A stretch of 64,000 nucleotides of DNA from an uncultured Bacteroidota bacterium (GTDB lineage Bacteria; Bacteroidota; Bacteroidia; Bacteroidales; P3), in contig CADALO010000012.1 in assembly GCA_902788805.1 (NCBI GenBank), positions 165,406 through 229,405 on the forward strand, written 5' to 3'. Numbering within the stretch: the stretch's first letter is position 1; every line of letters begins with the position of its first letter. A program made the position numbers and the translations under genes. Positions 8,718 through 17,729 of the stretch are shown piece after piece. Below the pieces are notes generated by a model. The model was not told the DNA's origin and did not search any database. It worked only from the letters and a program-made list of their open reading frames with translations.

Positions 8718-9578
8718 TTAAAGTACTAAAATACAATTGGAGACCCCACGCTCGCCCTTACAGTCATACCTTCTGTTATCCGACGGGTGGTTGACGATGC
8801 CGTCGTTGGGCTTGCCCGCCACATACATCGTCGTGGAGCCGCCACCGTCCATATTCAAGGCGTCGCGGCAGCCAAGGTAGCGCAGCAGTCGACAGAAATC
8901 GGGCAGCGAGAGGCCTTCCGACTCCTTTGAGCGGCCATCGACGGTGACCAGCACCGTTGTGCCATCGCTCTTCACCCCTACCGCCGTGCGGTTGTGGCGG
9001 TCGCTGACAAAGGTCTTGTCCGTCCGCTGGGGCACCAGGCGACCATCGAGGACAAGCATCGGGCCGGCAGTCATAATGTCATCAGCCTCAAGGCTCTGCT
9101 CCCACAGGCGGGCGCTGTCGGGCACCACCATCTGCGGGCGTCCGTCCTTGAGCAGCATCAAGCCATACTGGTAGTATTTCCTGTGCACACTGTCGACCTT
9201 CTGCGGCGTGTTCACGCCCAACTCCTTACCGTTGATTTTCAGGTAGCATATAGGGTTATGGAATTCCATATCAAAGAAAGAACCGTTGATTGCGGCGCAG
9301 GCCTTATGCTTCATAGCCTGCGCAGAAGTGGGAGTACGGACAGGCTCGCAGCTCAACGCCAGTTGCCTGGACGAGTTGGCGGGTATCTCCAGCACGCATA
9401 TATACTGGTTAGACCCCAAGCAGTCCTTGTGTGCAAAGTGCTTACGTTTCAGCACCATACCGTCAAGGCTGTCCACCTGCCATCGGGCATTAACGACACG
9501 CAGCGAGTCGCTTCTCTGCCCCATTGCCGGCACAAGAGCCAGCAGCATACAAGCTATCAGCAATATTCTCTTCATCAT
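8718..9578 (-). CDS. Phosphodiester glycosidase family (NAGPA domain) exported protein
   Basis: The 286-residue protein has a signal peptide (residues 1-20, ending VPAMG-Q). The NAGPA-type domain fills the rest, with NGSFFD (98-103), DRHNRTAVG (193-201) and NMDGGGSTTM (242-251). This domain is known from the enzyme that uncovers mannose 6-phosphate and from bacterial peptidoglycan- or polysaccharide-associated proteins; the substrate here is unknown. Its ATG overlaps the glycosyltransferase stop (ATGA), so it is translationally coupled to an LPS-type gene, pointing to envelope glycan work. Confidence 0.85.
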   Translation of the reverse strand: MMKRILLIACMLLALVPAMGQRSDSLRVVNARWQVDSLDGMVLKRKHFAHKDCLGSNQYICVLEIPANSSRQLALSCEPVRTPTSAQAMKHKACAAINGSFFDMEFHNPICYLKINGKELGVNTPQKVDSVHRKYYQYGLMLLKDGRPQMVVPDSARLWEQSLEADDIMTAGPMLVLDGRLVPQRTDKTFVSDRHNRTAVGVKSDGTTVLVTVDGRSKESEGLSLPDFCRLLRYLGCRDALNMDGGGSTTMYVAGKPNDGIVNHPSDNRRYDCKGERGVSNCILVL

Positions 9579-10582
9579 TCAGCGTTCATTAATAAGTCGT
9601 TAACGGTACCGGCAATTCCTTGCCAGTCCTGCTTCTGCATACAGGCATAGCTGCCCCTGAAACAGCGTTCGCTGCCCATCCTGCTGCACGGTCGGCACCA
9701 GAGGCGGCCGGCCTCGCAATCCACACTCTTAGTGCGGAAGGCAGAGAAACCGAAACTCGGTGTCGTGGCACCCCACACAGCGACAACGGGGCGCGAGAAA
9801 GCCGATGCAATATGAAGCAGCGACGAGTCGGAAGTCACCACCACCTTGGATGCCGCCACTATCGCCGCCGTCTGCATCAGCGTCGTCCTGCCGCACAGGT
9901 TGACGACATTAGGCGACAGGCTTATGCCGCTCTGCTCTATGCGACTGCGGTCGCCGGCATCGCCAAGCAGCACCACACGCTCTTGCAGGTGTGCACAAAG
10001 CTCAGCGACACGGTCCAAAGGCAGACGTTTCGTGGCGTGCTGACCGCCACAGGCTATAGCCACGTATGGGACATCCAGCACATCGGCCAGCTTCAGCTCG
10101 CCGACACGCTGCTCCAGCAACCGTGCGCCCTCCAGTTCCGCCGGCAGACAGACCTCCAGTCCCTTGCCGTCGTCGGCCACACCAAGCCTTTCTACCGCCT
10201 GCATATAACGGTCCACAACGTGCCGTCCCGACATCGCATCCAGCTTTGTCAGCACATAGACGAACTTGCGCAGATTCTCCTTGCGGTAGACCGAGTGCCG
10301 CACGCCGAGCGACAGGCGTATCTTTCGGGTGCGATGGTTGTTGTGCAAATCCACGACAAAGTCGTAATTCTCCCTCTTCAGCATCGCCACCGTCTCGTCC
10401 ATACTCTCCTGCAGCAGCAAAAGCTTGTCGATATTGGGGTTGCCTTTCAGCAGTTCGCCGTTGGCTCCGCGAGTCAAGAAATGCACTTCTGCATCCGGCA
10501 CTTGCTGCTTCAGGCAACGCACCACCGGCGTTGTCAGCAACACGTCGCCTATCGAGCTGAGCCGCATCACCAGCACCTTCAT
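9575..10582 (-). CDS. Glycosyltransferase family 9 (heptosyltransferase-like)
   Basis: This 335-residue protein starts with the GT9 signature MKVLVMRLSSIGDVLLTTPVVR and has the C-terminal nucleotide-sugar region around IACGGQHATKRLP and TSDSSLLHIASAFSRPVVAVWG. GT9 enzymes add heptose or related sugars to the lipopolysaccharide core at the inner membrane. An unusual Cys-rich stretch lies near the C-terminus (residues about 285-310, six Cys). The gene overlaps both neighbours by four bases, TamB upstream and the NAGPA protein downstream. Donor and acceptor sugars cannot be read from the sequence. Confidence 0.9.
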   Translation of the reverse strand: MKVLVMRLSSIGDVLLTTPVVRCLKQQVPDAEVHFLTRGANGELLKGNPNIDKLLLLQESMDETVAMLKRENYDFVVDLHNNHRTRKIRLSLGVRHSVYRKENLRKFVYVLTKLDAMSGRHVVDRYMQAVERLGVADDGKGLEVCLPAELEGARLLEQRVGELKLADVLDVPYVAIACGGQHATKRLPLDRVAELCAHLQERVVLLGDAGDRSRIEQSGISLSPNVVNLCGRTTLMQTAAIVAASKVVVTSDSSLLHIASAFSRPVVAVWGATTPSFGFSAFRTKSVDCEAGRLWCRPCSRMGSERCFRGSYACMQKQDWQGIAGTVNDLLMNAE

Positions 10583-13500
10583 TTCCGTTTCTCCTTTCTG
10601 CCAAGCAGTTCAACAATCCTGTCGAAGTCACGCGTATACTTAAGTCCCACGCCCTGCTTGTATGGCAGGTCCGACCGCGTATAGTCGTTGGTATTGCTGC
10701 GGTTGAAGACGAAAAGGTGCAGGCGCGGGTTAATCTTGTAGCCCACCAGCATATCGCCCGTCATATTGTTGTTGCCGCCCACGCCGCTCATCTCGCGAGC
10801 CTCGCCTCCGAAGCCGAAAGTCGACTCGAAGTAGAACTTGTTCCATTCCTTGCTGATATCCACCGCATACTGCTCCGTGGTCAGAGCGTTGCCTGCCTGG
10901 TAAGCAAAGTTGATGTCCACAAAGTCCACCATATCGCTCACCATACCGCCCAGGGTGTTGGCCACAAAGCCGTAGCCCTCCTCTGCCGCCGACGTGCCGC
11001 CGGCATTGGCATCGGTAGATGTCGAAGAATTGTAGAACTTCTTGAAGAGCAGCAGCGACACCGTCTGGTTAAGCATATCGCGTTCGTTGTTCCTGTCGAT
11101 ATAAGCAAACACCTCCTCCTGCACGCTCTGGTCGGCGTTGGGCAGGCGCAGGTCGAAGTCAATCTCGGGTGCCTGCAGGTTGCCGCTCAGTTTAATCACA
11201 TTCTCCACAAGCACAGGCTTCTGCGAGTCGGTGGCCGACAGGGTGCCCGTCAGCGTGGAGAGGTTCACGCGCTGGCCGTAGACAGCCTTGATGTCGAACA
11301 AGGCATCGCTCACATCGCCTCTGAAGGTGATGGAGCTGCCGTCGTCGATGGTAAACTCCTTGCTGAGCAATCCCAGCACATCGAGCTCGACAGTACCGCT
11401 GCTCAGCTCGAGGTCGCCCATCAGCGAGAAAGGTTTGCCGCCGCCCACCTGCAACTGCAGGTCGCCGGCACCGACGGCTTTGACATCGGCCGTCACCGTC
11501 GAGAAGTCCATCGGCAACTCCAAGCGCACGTCGGGCGTAGCCTCAAGGTTGATGGTCAACGTCACTCCCGAGGTGCCCTCTGCCGTTACCGGAACGGCTT
11601 TGCTCTCGCTCTCGCTCAGCAGCAGCAGGCGTTCCTCCTCCTCGTCACGGTCCGACACGAAATGGATGTAGTCAACCTGCTTCAGTTCTCGCTTGTCGTT
11701 GATAGGAATGTGCAGCGACGAGCCCTCGAGTGTCGTGGCGTTCAGCACTATGTCAAGATCGTCCAAACCGCCGGTCACGCGGCCGTTTATCGATGCTATC
11801 ACGGTGCCATAGTACTGCTCCGACTGCCGCAATGTGGTGTTCATACACAGCAGCCGCGGACTGTTCACCGCGATATTGAAATTCATATCCGAAAGGGTCT
11901 CGTAGAATATCCTGCCGTCCAGACGGGCGTTTCCGCCGCGGGTGTCGTGCACCTCGAAGCCGTCGAGCCGCACCATACCCTTGTCCATCCACACCGTATC
12001 GTCAAACAAGTAGCTGACGTTCAAGTAATCCACCTTCATCTTGCCCTTGTCCACGTATGCGAAGCCCTCAATTCTGGGGGCGCTCAGCGTTCCGTTGATG
12101 TCGAGCTCGCAGAACAGTTTGCCCTCCACCTCAGACGAGAAAGAGCGCATCAGCGGCTGCAGCGACTGCATCCCCAATCCCTCGACGACAGCCCTCAGGT
12201 TCAGTTCCGGTTCGTCGCCGCCCAAGGCAATATAGCCCGAAACGTCGATAGGCTCGCTCCACTCGTCGCTTCCGGTTCTCCACGAAGTCAGGTAAACATT
12301 CAACTCGTTCAGCTCAGCGTTCCAGGTCGACCGCAGACGTGCGTCGCCCAGCTCCTCGCCGTCGAACTTAAGGTTGTGCATTGCGATATCGCCGTTCAGG
12401 TAGGGCACCTCCTCGCTGGCGCCGTTCTGTGCCTGTCCGTCGCTTTCCTTGTGCAGGAAGCCTATGTGCACGTTGCCGTCCAGCGTGCCGTCGACCGACA
12501 TACCGCTGGCTTCGAGAAACGTATTAAGCACACCGACACCGAACTCATTCAGCACCAGTTCTATGCTGTCGGTCGTCTCGCCCCTGCGCGAGCCACGCAG
12601 CGTTGCCCGCTGATTGCCGCTCCACAGGTTGATGCCGCCTATCTCAAAGCCCTTGCCGTCGATATACGTGTCACCGTTGCCGGCATCGAGACGCCACAAC
12701 TCGCCGCCTATCGTCAGCTTCGACGGGTCGACCACCAGGTCCACCCGCTCGCCGTCCGACAGCAGTCGGAGGTTGACATCGCCGCCACCCAGAGCCTCCT
12801 CGCCGTTGTCCCAATACAGACGGCAGTGGGCGCTGCTGTGCGAACTCTCCAGCGCGACGTCGGAGCTCTCCGACAGCACCAGATTACCAATCTTGATTTG
12901 CTCACTTGTCAGTCGCATACGGTAGCTGTCGGCCACCGCGCCGCCGTTCATACCGACGTCGTACACGCGCAGGCTGCCCCAGCCGATGGAGTCAGACCTG
13001 ACAATGGGCTTGAACGATTCCACTTTGTTATAGTTCAGCTGCACGCTTGTGCCGCGTGCCAGCAGCAGTCGCGGTTCAAAGAATTCCATCACACCGCCGC
13101 CACCTTTCCACTCGGCGCTCAGCTCGAAGTCGCCTATCTCAGCCCTCGGTTCGACGTTTGCTGTCTGCTGCACTTCGCCATCGGCCCCGGCATTGGCGAC
13201 CACAGGCACAAAGTCGGCCAGGAAGGTCCGCACCATCTCTCCGATATTGCCGTATTCGTAATAGCCTCGCATCTGGGCGTCGACGATGTCGCTTCGCAGA
13301 GTCATATCCTTCCAGTAGCTGCGCTCGCTGACCGTCAGCTCAGCCTCGTCGACCCTGCACTCGCCTCTGGTGGCCGCCAGGTGCAGCCCATTGACGCTCA
13401 CGCGTCCCCTCGAGTTGCCCTCGCCCATATCCGCATAGCGGCCTGTAATCTTGCCGTCTACGCGAGCTTCATTGTCGGCACCGCTCCACAGCCCCAGTCC

Positions 13501-15105
13501 TTTCAGGTCGAGCGACTCGACATCCACCTGCGCGGTATAGAGCACGCTCTGTTCGCGATATTGCAGGGCAGCCTCGCCCGACACCTTGCCCAGGGCATCA
13601 TCCATACCAACCACAGCGGCGATGCGGCCTCCCTCAGCCTCGACGCTGAAAGAGGGCTCGTTGGCTATGCGGTGGCCTTTGACCACGGGATGCCTCAGGT
13701 TACCCTCGGCGTGCGCCTTCATAGTGCGCGGATTGAAGCCGCGACCCGCAAAGCGCACCTCAAGACCGCTGCGCGACAGCCACTCGTTGGGAGCCAGCTG
13801 CACAACGTTGAGCCCATCGGAGAGCAGAGTGCCGCTGTAGGTATATTCGCCGGAGGCATTCTTAGCCATCCGCACGTCGCCGGTCAAGTTGCCGGGCTTG
13901 CCGGCAATGTTCAGCTTGGCGCTGAAATCGTTTATCCTGCCTTCAAACTCGGCCTCGGCGTCGATATGGTCCATCTGTTTCAGCAATTTCTCGGCCTTCA
14001 GCGTCACCCCTGCCGGATGCCGCACGGCGGCAAGGTCGGCGTATGTAGTGTGCAGGCGATAGAGCCTTGCATCGATATATGTCGAATCAATCTTGGGCAG
14101 CCCCTTCATCGCGCCGTCGAACTCCAGGTACGACTCGTCGCCGAAGGCAAGCCTTACACCCTCTGCATAGAGGTTGCTCACGGTGCCTCCGAACCAGCCC
14201 CTGATGTCGACCTGCTCGTCCATACCCCACAAGGGCTCGGCCCACCAGCCAGCATCGCGCATACCGCCATAGGAGCCGTCGAGGAAGTGGCAGTTGAGCG
14301 TCACGCTGTCGAGAAAATGGCTCATCGACTTCCATCTGTCGTAGTCGAGCATCACATCGCCCACCAAGCGCGAGTCGCCAGTCTGCAGTATCATATTCGT
14401 CGCCGAAATGCCGCTGCGGGTAACGTAGACGTTCATACTCATTTCCTGCACCTCAAGGCCCGAGCGCTCGTGCGTGACGAACCGCTCGATGCGGCACGTC
14501 ACATTGTCGGCAGCCACACGCACATTGCGCATCCGCGCCTTTACGTTGCGCCAGGCCTGATGCTTCACGTCCACTCCGGGACCGCTGCACCACTCCTCGC
14601 GCGGCCGGCTGTCCTTCAGGTCGTGCCGATAGGTAACATTGTCGAGAATCAGATCGTCGACCAGCACGGTGAACACGCCGCTGTGAGGCTTCTTCTTCGT
14701 GGTCGTGTCGTGGCTGGCGTAGTAATTGATTATATGCCTGAGGTTAAGGCCATTGCTGTCGATAGCCAGATGATAGTCCACATCGTGCAGCCGTGCCTCG
14801 CTGAAGGAGAGGCCGCCGTCGCCATAAGGGAAGCCGGCAAAGCGGAACGACATTTTGCGTGCCGAGCAGATAGTGTCGTTGTCGGGGCTCACCAGCAACA
14901 CGTCGCGCAGCACCAGATGGTTGAGCGGATTGCAACCCAGCGACCCAATCCTGACCTCGCCGCCCCAGGCCTCGCTGCAGCGGCTGCCGGCGTATGATGC
15001 TACGAGCGACTGCACCAGCGAATAGTTAAGCAGCGCAACCACAACGTAAACCGTCAGGAACAGGGCCAGCAGCGTTCGCCATACTATCTTCAGTGCTTTT
15101 TTCAT
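10579..15105 (-). CDS. Translocation/assembly module TamB-like protein
   Basis: This 1508-residue AsmA/TamB-type protein is anchored by one N-terminal membrane helix (residues about 7-30, WRTLLALFLTVYVVVALL). A long beta-rich periplasmic body follows and ends in the TamB (DUF490) C-terminal domain at roughly residues 1090-1480 (for example ELDVLGLLSKEFTIDDGSSI and FDLRLPNADQSV). Such proteins bridge inner and outer membrane and help outer-membrane proteins or lipids across. Genes for GT9, NAGPA and AddA-like proteins follow in the same operon. A very long open frame on the opposite strand is a codon-bias shadow of this gene. Confidence 0.9.
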   Translation of the reverse strand: MKKALKIVWRTLLALFLTVYVVVALLNYSLVQSLVASYAGSRCSEAWGGEVRIGSLGCNPLNHLVLRDVLLVSPDNDTICSARKMSFRFAGFPYGDGGLSFSEARLHDVDYHLAIDSNGLNLRHIINYYASHDTTTKKKPHSGVFTVLVDDLILDNVTYRHDLKDSRPREEWCSGPGVDVKHQAWRNVKARMRNVRVAADNVTCRIERFVTHERSGLEVQEMSMNVYVTRSGISATNMILQTGDSRLVGDVMLDYDRWKSMSHFLDSVTLNCHFLDGSYGGMRDAGWWAEPLWGMDEQVDIRGWFGGTVSNLYAEGVRLAFGDESYLEFDGAMKGLPKIDSTYIDARLYRLHTTYADLAAVRHPAGVTLKAEKLLKQMDHIDAEAEFEGRINDFSAKLNIAGKPGNLTGDVRMAKNASGEYTYSGTLLSDGLNVVQLAPNEWLSRSGLEVRFAGRGFNPRTMKAHAEGNLRHPVVKGHRIANEPSFSVEAEGGRIAAVVGMDDALGKVSGEAALQYREQSVLYTAQVDVESLDLKGLGLWSGADNEARVDGKITGRYADMGEGNSRGRVSVNGLHLAATRGECRVDEAELTVSERSYWKDMTLRSDIVDAQMRGYYEYGNIGEMVRTFLADFVPVVANAGADGEVQQTANVEPRAEIGDFELSAEWKGGGGVMEFFEPRLLLARGTSVQLNYNKVESFKPIVRSDSIGWGSLRVYDVGMNGGAVADSYRMRLTSEQIKIGNLVLSESSDVALESSHSSAHCRLYWDNGEEALGGGDVNLRLLSDGERVDLVVDPSKLTIGGELWRLDAGNGDTYIDGKGFEIGGINLWSGNQRATLRGSRRGETTDSIELVLNEFGVGVLNTFLEASGMSVDGTLDGNVHIGFLHKESDGQAQNGASEEVPYLNGDIAMHNLKFDGEELGDARLRSTWNAELNELNVYLTSWRTGSDEWSEPIDVSGYIALGGDEPELNLRAVVEGLGMQSLQPLMRSFSSEVEGKLFCELDINGTLSAPRIEGFAYVDKGKMKVDYLNVSYLFDDTVWMDKGMVRLDGFEVHDTRGGNARLDGRIFYETLSDMNFNIAVNSPRLLCMNTTLRQSEQYYGTVIASINGRVTGGLDDLDIVLNATTLEGSSLHIPINDKRELKQVDYIHFVSDRDEEEERLLLLSESESKAVPVTAEGTSGVTLTINLEATPDVRLELPMDFSTVTADVKAVGAGDLQLQVGGGKPFSLMGDLELSSGTVELDVLGLLSKEFTIDDGSSITFRGDVSDALFDIKAVYGQRVNLSTLTGTLSATDSQKPVLVENVIKLSGNLQAPEIDFDLRLPNADQSVQEEVFAYIDRNNERDMLNQTVSLLLFKKFYNSSTSTDANAGGTSAAEEGYGFVANTLGGMVSDMVDFVDINFAYQAGNALTTEQYAVDISKEWNKFYFESTFGFGGEAREMSGVGGNNNMTGDMLVGYKINPRLHLFVFNRSNTNDYTRSDLPYKQGVGLKYTRDFDRIVELLGRKEKRK

Positions 15106-15294
15106 TCCGTTTAGTCTCGTATGCAGCCCGCTCCGGCAGCCCTCGCCGAGGGGTGCGGTGCAAGCGGCAATATGCTTACTTTGTTTTCAAATTATCTTTC
15201 ATAACTCGCTTTTTAAAATTTTAGTATATAAAACACTGCATTTATTTCACTTTTTCTCCCTGCCGTCGCCCGAAAAACGCCGTTTCACCCCCCT

Positions 15295-15411
15295 GTCAAC
15301 TCCGCTCGTTGTCCGTTCGTTGTCCAGTTGTTGTCCAGTTGTTGTCCAGTCGCTGACTGGACAACAACTGGACAACGACTGGACAACAACTGGACAACGA
15401 ACGGAGCGGGT
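15295..15411. repeat. Iteron palindrome 1 (TTGTCCAGT type, 117 bp)
   Basis: Four 11-bp units of the form TGTTGTCCAGT run inward on the left and four inverted units (ACTGGACAACA) outward on the right, around a 3-base centre at 15352-15354. Outer ends are CAACTCCGCT and, inverted, ACGGAGCGGG. The centre is at 15353 and the length matches elements 3 and 5 exactly, although the iteron sequence differs. Some units are mismatched between arms (CGTTGTCCGTT against TGTTGTCCAGT). Confidence 0.9.
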
Positions 15412-15528
15412 ATCTGTAAACAGCGGACAATCAGCGACTTCAGAACACACCATTTGGAAAGGCTTCGGCAATGCGGAATCTGGGCGATATTTTTTGGTGC
15501 AAAAAACGCCGTTCTCAAAAAAATTGTG

Positions 15529-15536
15529 TAATTTTG
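15529..15536 (+). promoter_or_regulatory. Candidate -7 element for tsaD
   Basis: TAATTTTG matches the Bacteroidota -7 consensus TAnnTTTG, 47 bases upstream of the tsaD start. No TTTG lies at the usual 19-21 base distance upstream, so the support is partial. Confidence 0.45.
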
Positions 15537-15582
15537 CAACGCCAAAGATATATACCTTCACAACTCATAACGCACTCAGAAT

Positions 15583-16587
15583 ATGCCAAACATACTTGCC
15601 ATAGAATCCTCTTGCGACGACACTTCGGCTGCCGTTCTGCGCGACGACCGCTTGCTGTCGAACGTCATTGCCTCGCAGAAGGTGCACGAACAATACGGTG
15701 GCGTGGTGCCCGAACTGGCATCGCGAGCCCACCAGCAGAATATAGTGCCCGTAGTGGACGCTGCGCTCCACAACGCCGGCATAGAACGCGGCGACATCGA
15801 CGCCGTGGCCTTCACGCGCGGCCCCGGACTGCTCGGCTCGCTGCTGGTAGGCGTGTCGTTTGCCAAAAGCTTTGCACAGGCACTGCAGATTCCGCTGATT
15901 GAGGTCAACCACCTGCAAGCCCACATACTGGCCCACTTCATCAAGCGCGACGACACCTATACGCCGCCGCGGTTCCCGCTGATGTGCCTGCTGGTGAGCG
16001 GCGGACACACGCAGATACTGCTGCTGCGCAGCCACTTGGAGATGGAACTGCTGGGCCAGACCATCGACGACGCTGCGGGCGAAGCCGTCGACAAGGCCGC
16101 CAAGATTATGGACCTGCCCTACCCGGGCGGACCCGTCATCGACAAACTTGCGAAGAGCGGCAACGCCGACGCCTTCCATTTCGCTACGCCAAACATAGCG
16201 GGGCTGGACTACAGCTTCAGCGGCATCAAGACATCGTTCCTCTATTTCCTGCGCGACCGCCTGCAGGAAGACCCGCAATTCATTGAGAAACACAAAGAAG
16301 ACCTCTGCGCATCGATACAGAAGTGCATAATGGACTTCCTGCTGAAGAAACTCGAAAAGGCAGCGCTGCGCAACCACATAGGCCAGGTGGCAATTGCCGG
16401 CGGCGTGTCGGCCAACTCCTACCTGCGCGAATCGCTGCAGCGTATGGGAGAGAAACACCACTGGAAGGTGTACCTGCCGCCGCTGCAGTTCTGCACCGAC
16501 AACGCAGCTATGGTGGGCATTGCCGGCTACTTTAAGTACCTGCAAGGCGACTTTGCCGACATAGCACTGCCGCCATACACGAGATAG
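15583..16587 (+). CDS. tsaD: tRNA N6-adenosine threonylcarbamoyltransferase TsaD
   Basis: The 334-residue protein matches TsaD (YgjD/Kae1) along its length: ILAIESSCDDTSAAV at the N-terminus, GGVVPELASRAHQQN, the metal-binding VNHLQAHILAH (HxxxH, residues about 107-111), LVSGGHTQI, and AGGVSANSYLR plus CTDNAAM near the end. It transfers threonylcarbamoyl to A37 of ANN-decoding tRNAs with TsaB and TsaE. TsaE is also in this window, at 62.9 kb. The gene stands alone behind the palindromic intergenic region. Confidence 0.97.
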   Translation: MPNILAIESSCDDTSAAVLRDDRLLSNVIASQKVHEQYGGVVPELASRAHQQNIVPVVDAALHNAGIERGDIDAVAFTRGPGLLGSLLVGVSFAKSFAQALQIPLIEVNHLQAHILAHFIKRDDTYTPPRFPLMCLLVSGGHTQILLLRSHLEMELLGQTIDDAAGEAVDKAAKIMDLPYPGGPVIDKLAKSGNADAFHFATPNIAGLDYSFSGIKTSFLYFLRDRLQEDPQFIEKHKEDLCASIQKCIMDFLLKKLEKAALRNHIGQVAIAGGVSANSYLRESLQRMGEKHHWKVYLPPLQFCTDNAAMVGIAGYFKYLQGDFADIALPPYTR

Positions 16588-16662
16588 GTTTTTGAAGATA
16601 TAAAGCGAACAATGACAAGCGAATAGTGGAATATAAATCGTGAACCAATCAAGAGATGAGAG

Positions 16663-17685
16663 ATGAAAACGAAAAACGGAACAAGAAAAACGGTGAATAC
16701 CTGGCGCACCCTGACGGTGGCGGCATTCGTCGTTTTCTGCTTCCTGTCATCGCCTCTCCGCTCGCAGGACATCCACTTTTCGCAGACCGATTTCAACCCG
16801 ATACTGCTCAATCCCGCCTACTCAGGTTTCTTCGACGGGGCAGGACGTTTCGGCCTCTCCTACCGCAACCAGTGGGCGTCGGTGTCGAAGGCCTTTCAGA
16901 CCATTGCCGCCACCGCCGAGATTCCGGTGGTCAGGCGTCGCTACAACCACGACGGCATCAGCATCGGGGCGATAATATACAACGACCGTGCAGGCACGCT
17001 CAACTACGGCACCACGGCGGGCAACTTCATACTGTCGTACTACAAGGCTCTGTCGAACAGCAACGACAATTTCCTGTCGGTTGCCGCCGAAGCGGGCTTT
17101 GGACAGGCGGGTTTCAGGACCGACAATATCGAGCTGGTGGACCCCAGCGACGACATCCAGTCGAACTCGGCGACGTTCCTTACCATCGGCGCGGGCATTG
17201 CGTGGTTCTACCAGCCCAACGACGACTTCTACCTGAAGCTGGGCCTGTCGGGACGCAACCTCAACCAGCCCGACATCTCATACCTTGGGCTGAGCGACGA
17301 GAAGCTGTACCGCAAGTTCAATGTCTACGCGCGTTGCGAGTACCGCAACGGAGGCAATCTGGGTCTGCTGCCGCTGGCCACCGTGACGGTGCAGAACAAG
17401 TATATGGAGGCAATGGTGGGATGCGACACGAAATACTACCTGTCGGAGTCGTCGGACCACTACGTGTCGATAGGCGCGGGGCTTCACTATCGTTGGCGCG
17501 ACGCGGCGCTGGTGCAGTTTTCGCTGGAGTACAACTCGTTCATCTTCGCCCTGCTCTACGACGCGAACCTGTCGAAGCTGACGCCTGCATCAAGGTCGAT
17601 AGGCTCTTTCGAGATGAATATCGTCTATCGCCTCGTACGCAACCACCGTGTCAACCGCAAGGCTATGCCGTGCCCAATCATTTGA
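16663..17685 (+). CDS. PorP/SprF family type IX secretion membrane protein
   Basis: This 340-residue protein has an N-terminal signal peptide, then the family hallmark QDIHFSQTDFNPILLNPAYSG (about residues 34-54), and a beta-barrel pattern ending in an aromatic strand. PorP/SprF proteins are outer-membrane barrels tied to T9SS and gliding machinery. The next gene, 44 bases on, codes for a TPR/beta-propeller/OmpA-like protein, the usual partner arrangement. Bacteroidota encode several paralogues, and not all are the core T9SS PorP. Confidence 0.92.
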   Translation: MKTKNGTRKTVNTWRTLTVAAFVVFCFLSSPLRSQDIHFSQTDFNPILLNPAYSGFFDGAGRFGLSYRNQWASVSKAFQTIAATAEIPVVRRRYNHDGISIGAIIYNDRAGTLNYGTTAGNFILSYYKALSNSNDNFLSVAAEAGFGQAGFRTDNIELVDPSDDIQSNSATFLTIGAGIAWFYQPNDDFYLKLGLSGRNLNQPDISYLGLSDEKLYRKFNVYARCEYRNGGNLGLLPLATVTVQNKYMEAMVGCDTKYYLSESSDHYVSIGAGLHYRWRDAALVQFSLEYNSFIFALLYDANLSKLTPASRSIGSFEMNIVYRLVRNHRVNRKAMPCPII

Positions 17686-17729
17686 ATCAAAATACAAACA
17701 CCTGATATAGAACAAAATAAGATTTGATT

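Larger units (their letters stand above)
15106..15582. other. Divergent intergenic region with palindromic element
   Basis: The 477 bases lie between tamB (leftward) and tsaD (rightward). They hold a GC-rich stretch near tamB, an AT-rich stretch about 15175-15250, the 117-bp iteron palindrome at 15295-15411 and a -7 promoter element for tsaD. No credible coding sequence is present. Confidence 0.6.

Noticed and set aside
10717..14997. A 1426-codon open frame on the plus strand
   Set aside because: It is antiparallel to the TamB-like gene, has a composition of His, Gln and Val-rich residues typical of shadow frames, and no domain. The minus-strand protein has clear features.
15295..15411. Iteron elements as a CRISPR array
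   Set aside because: Units are 11 bp, contiguous and arranged as inverted arms. There are no unique spacers.
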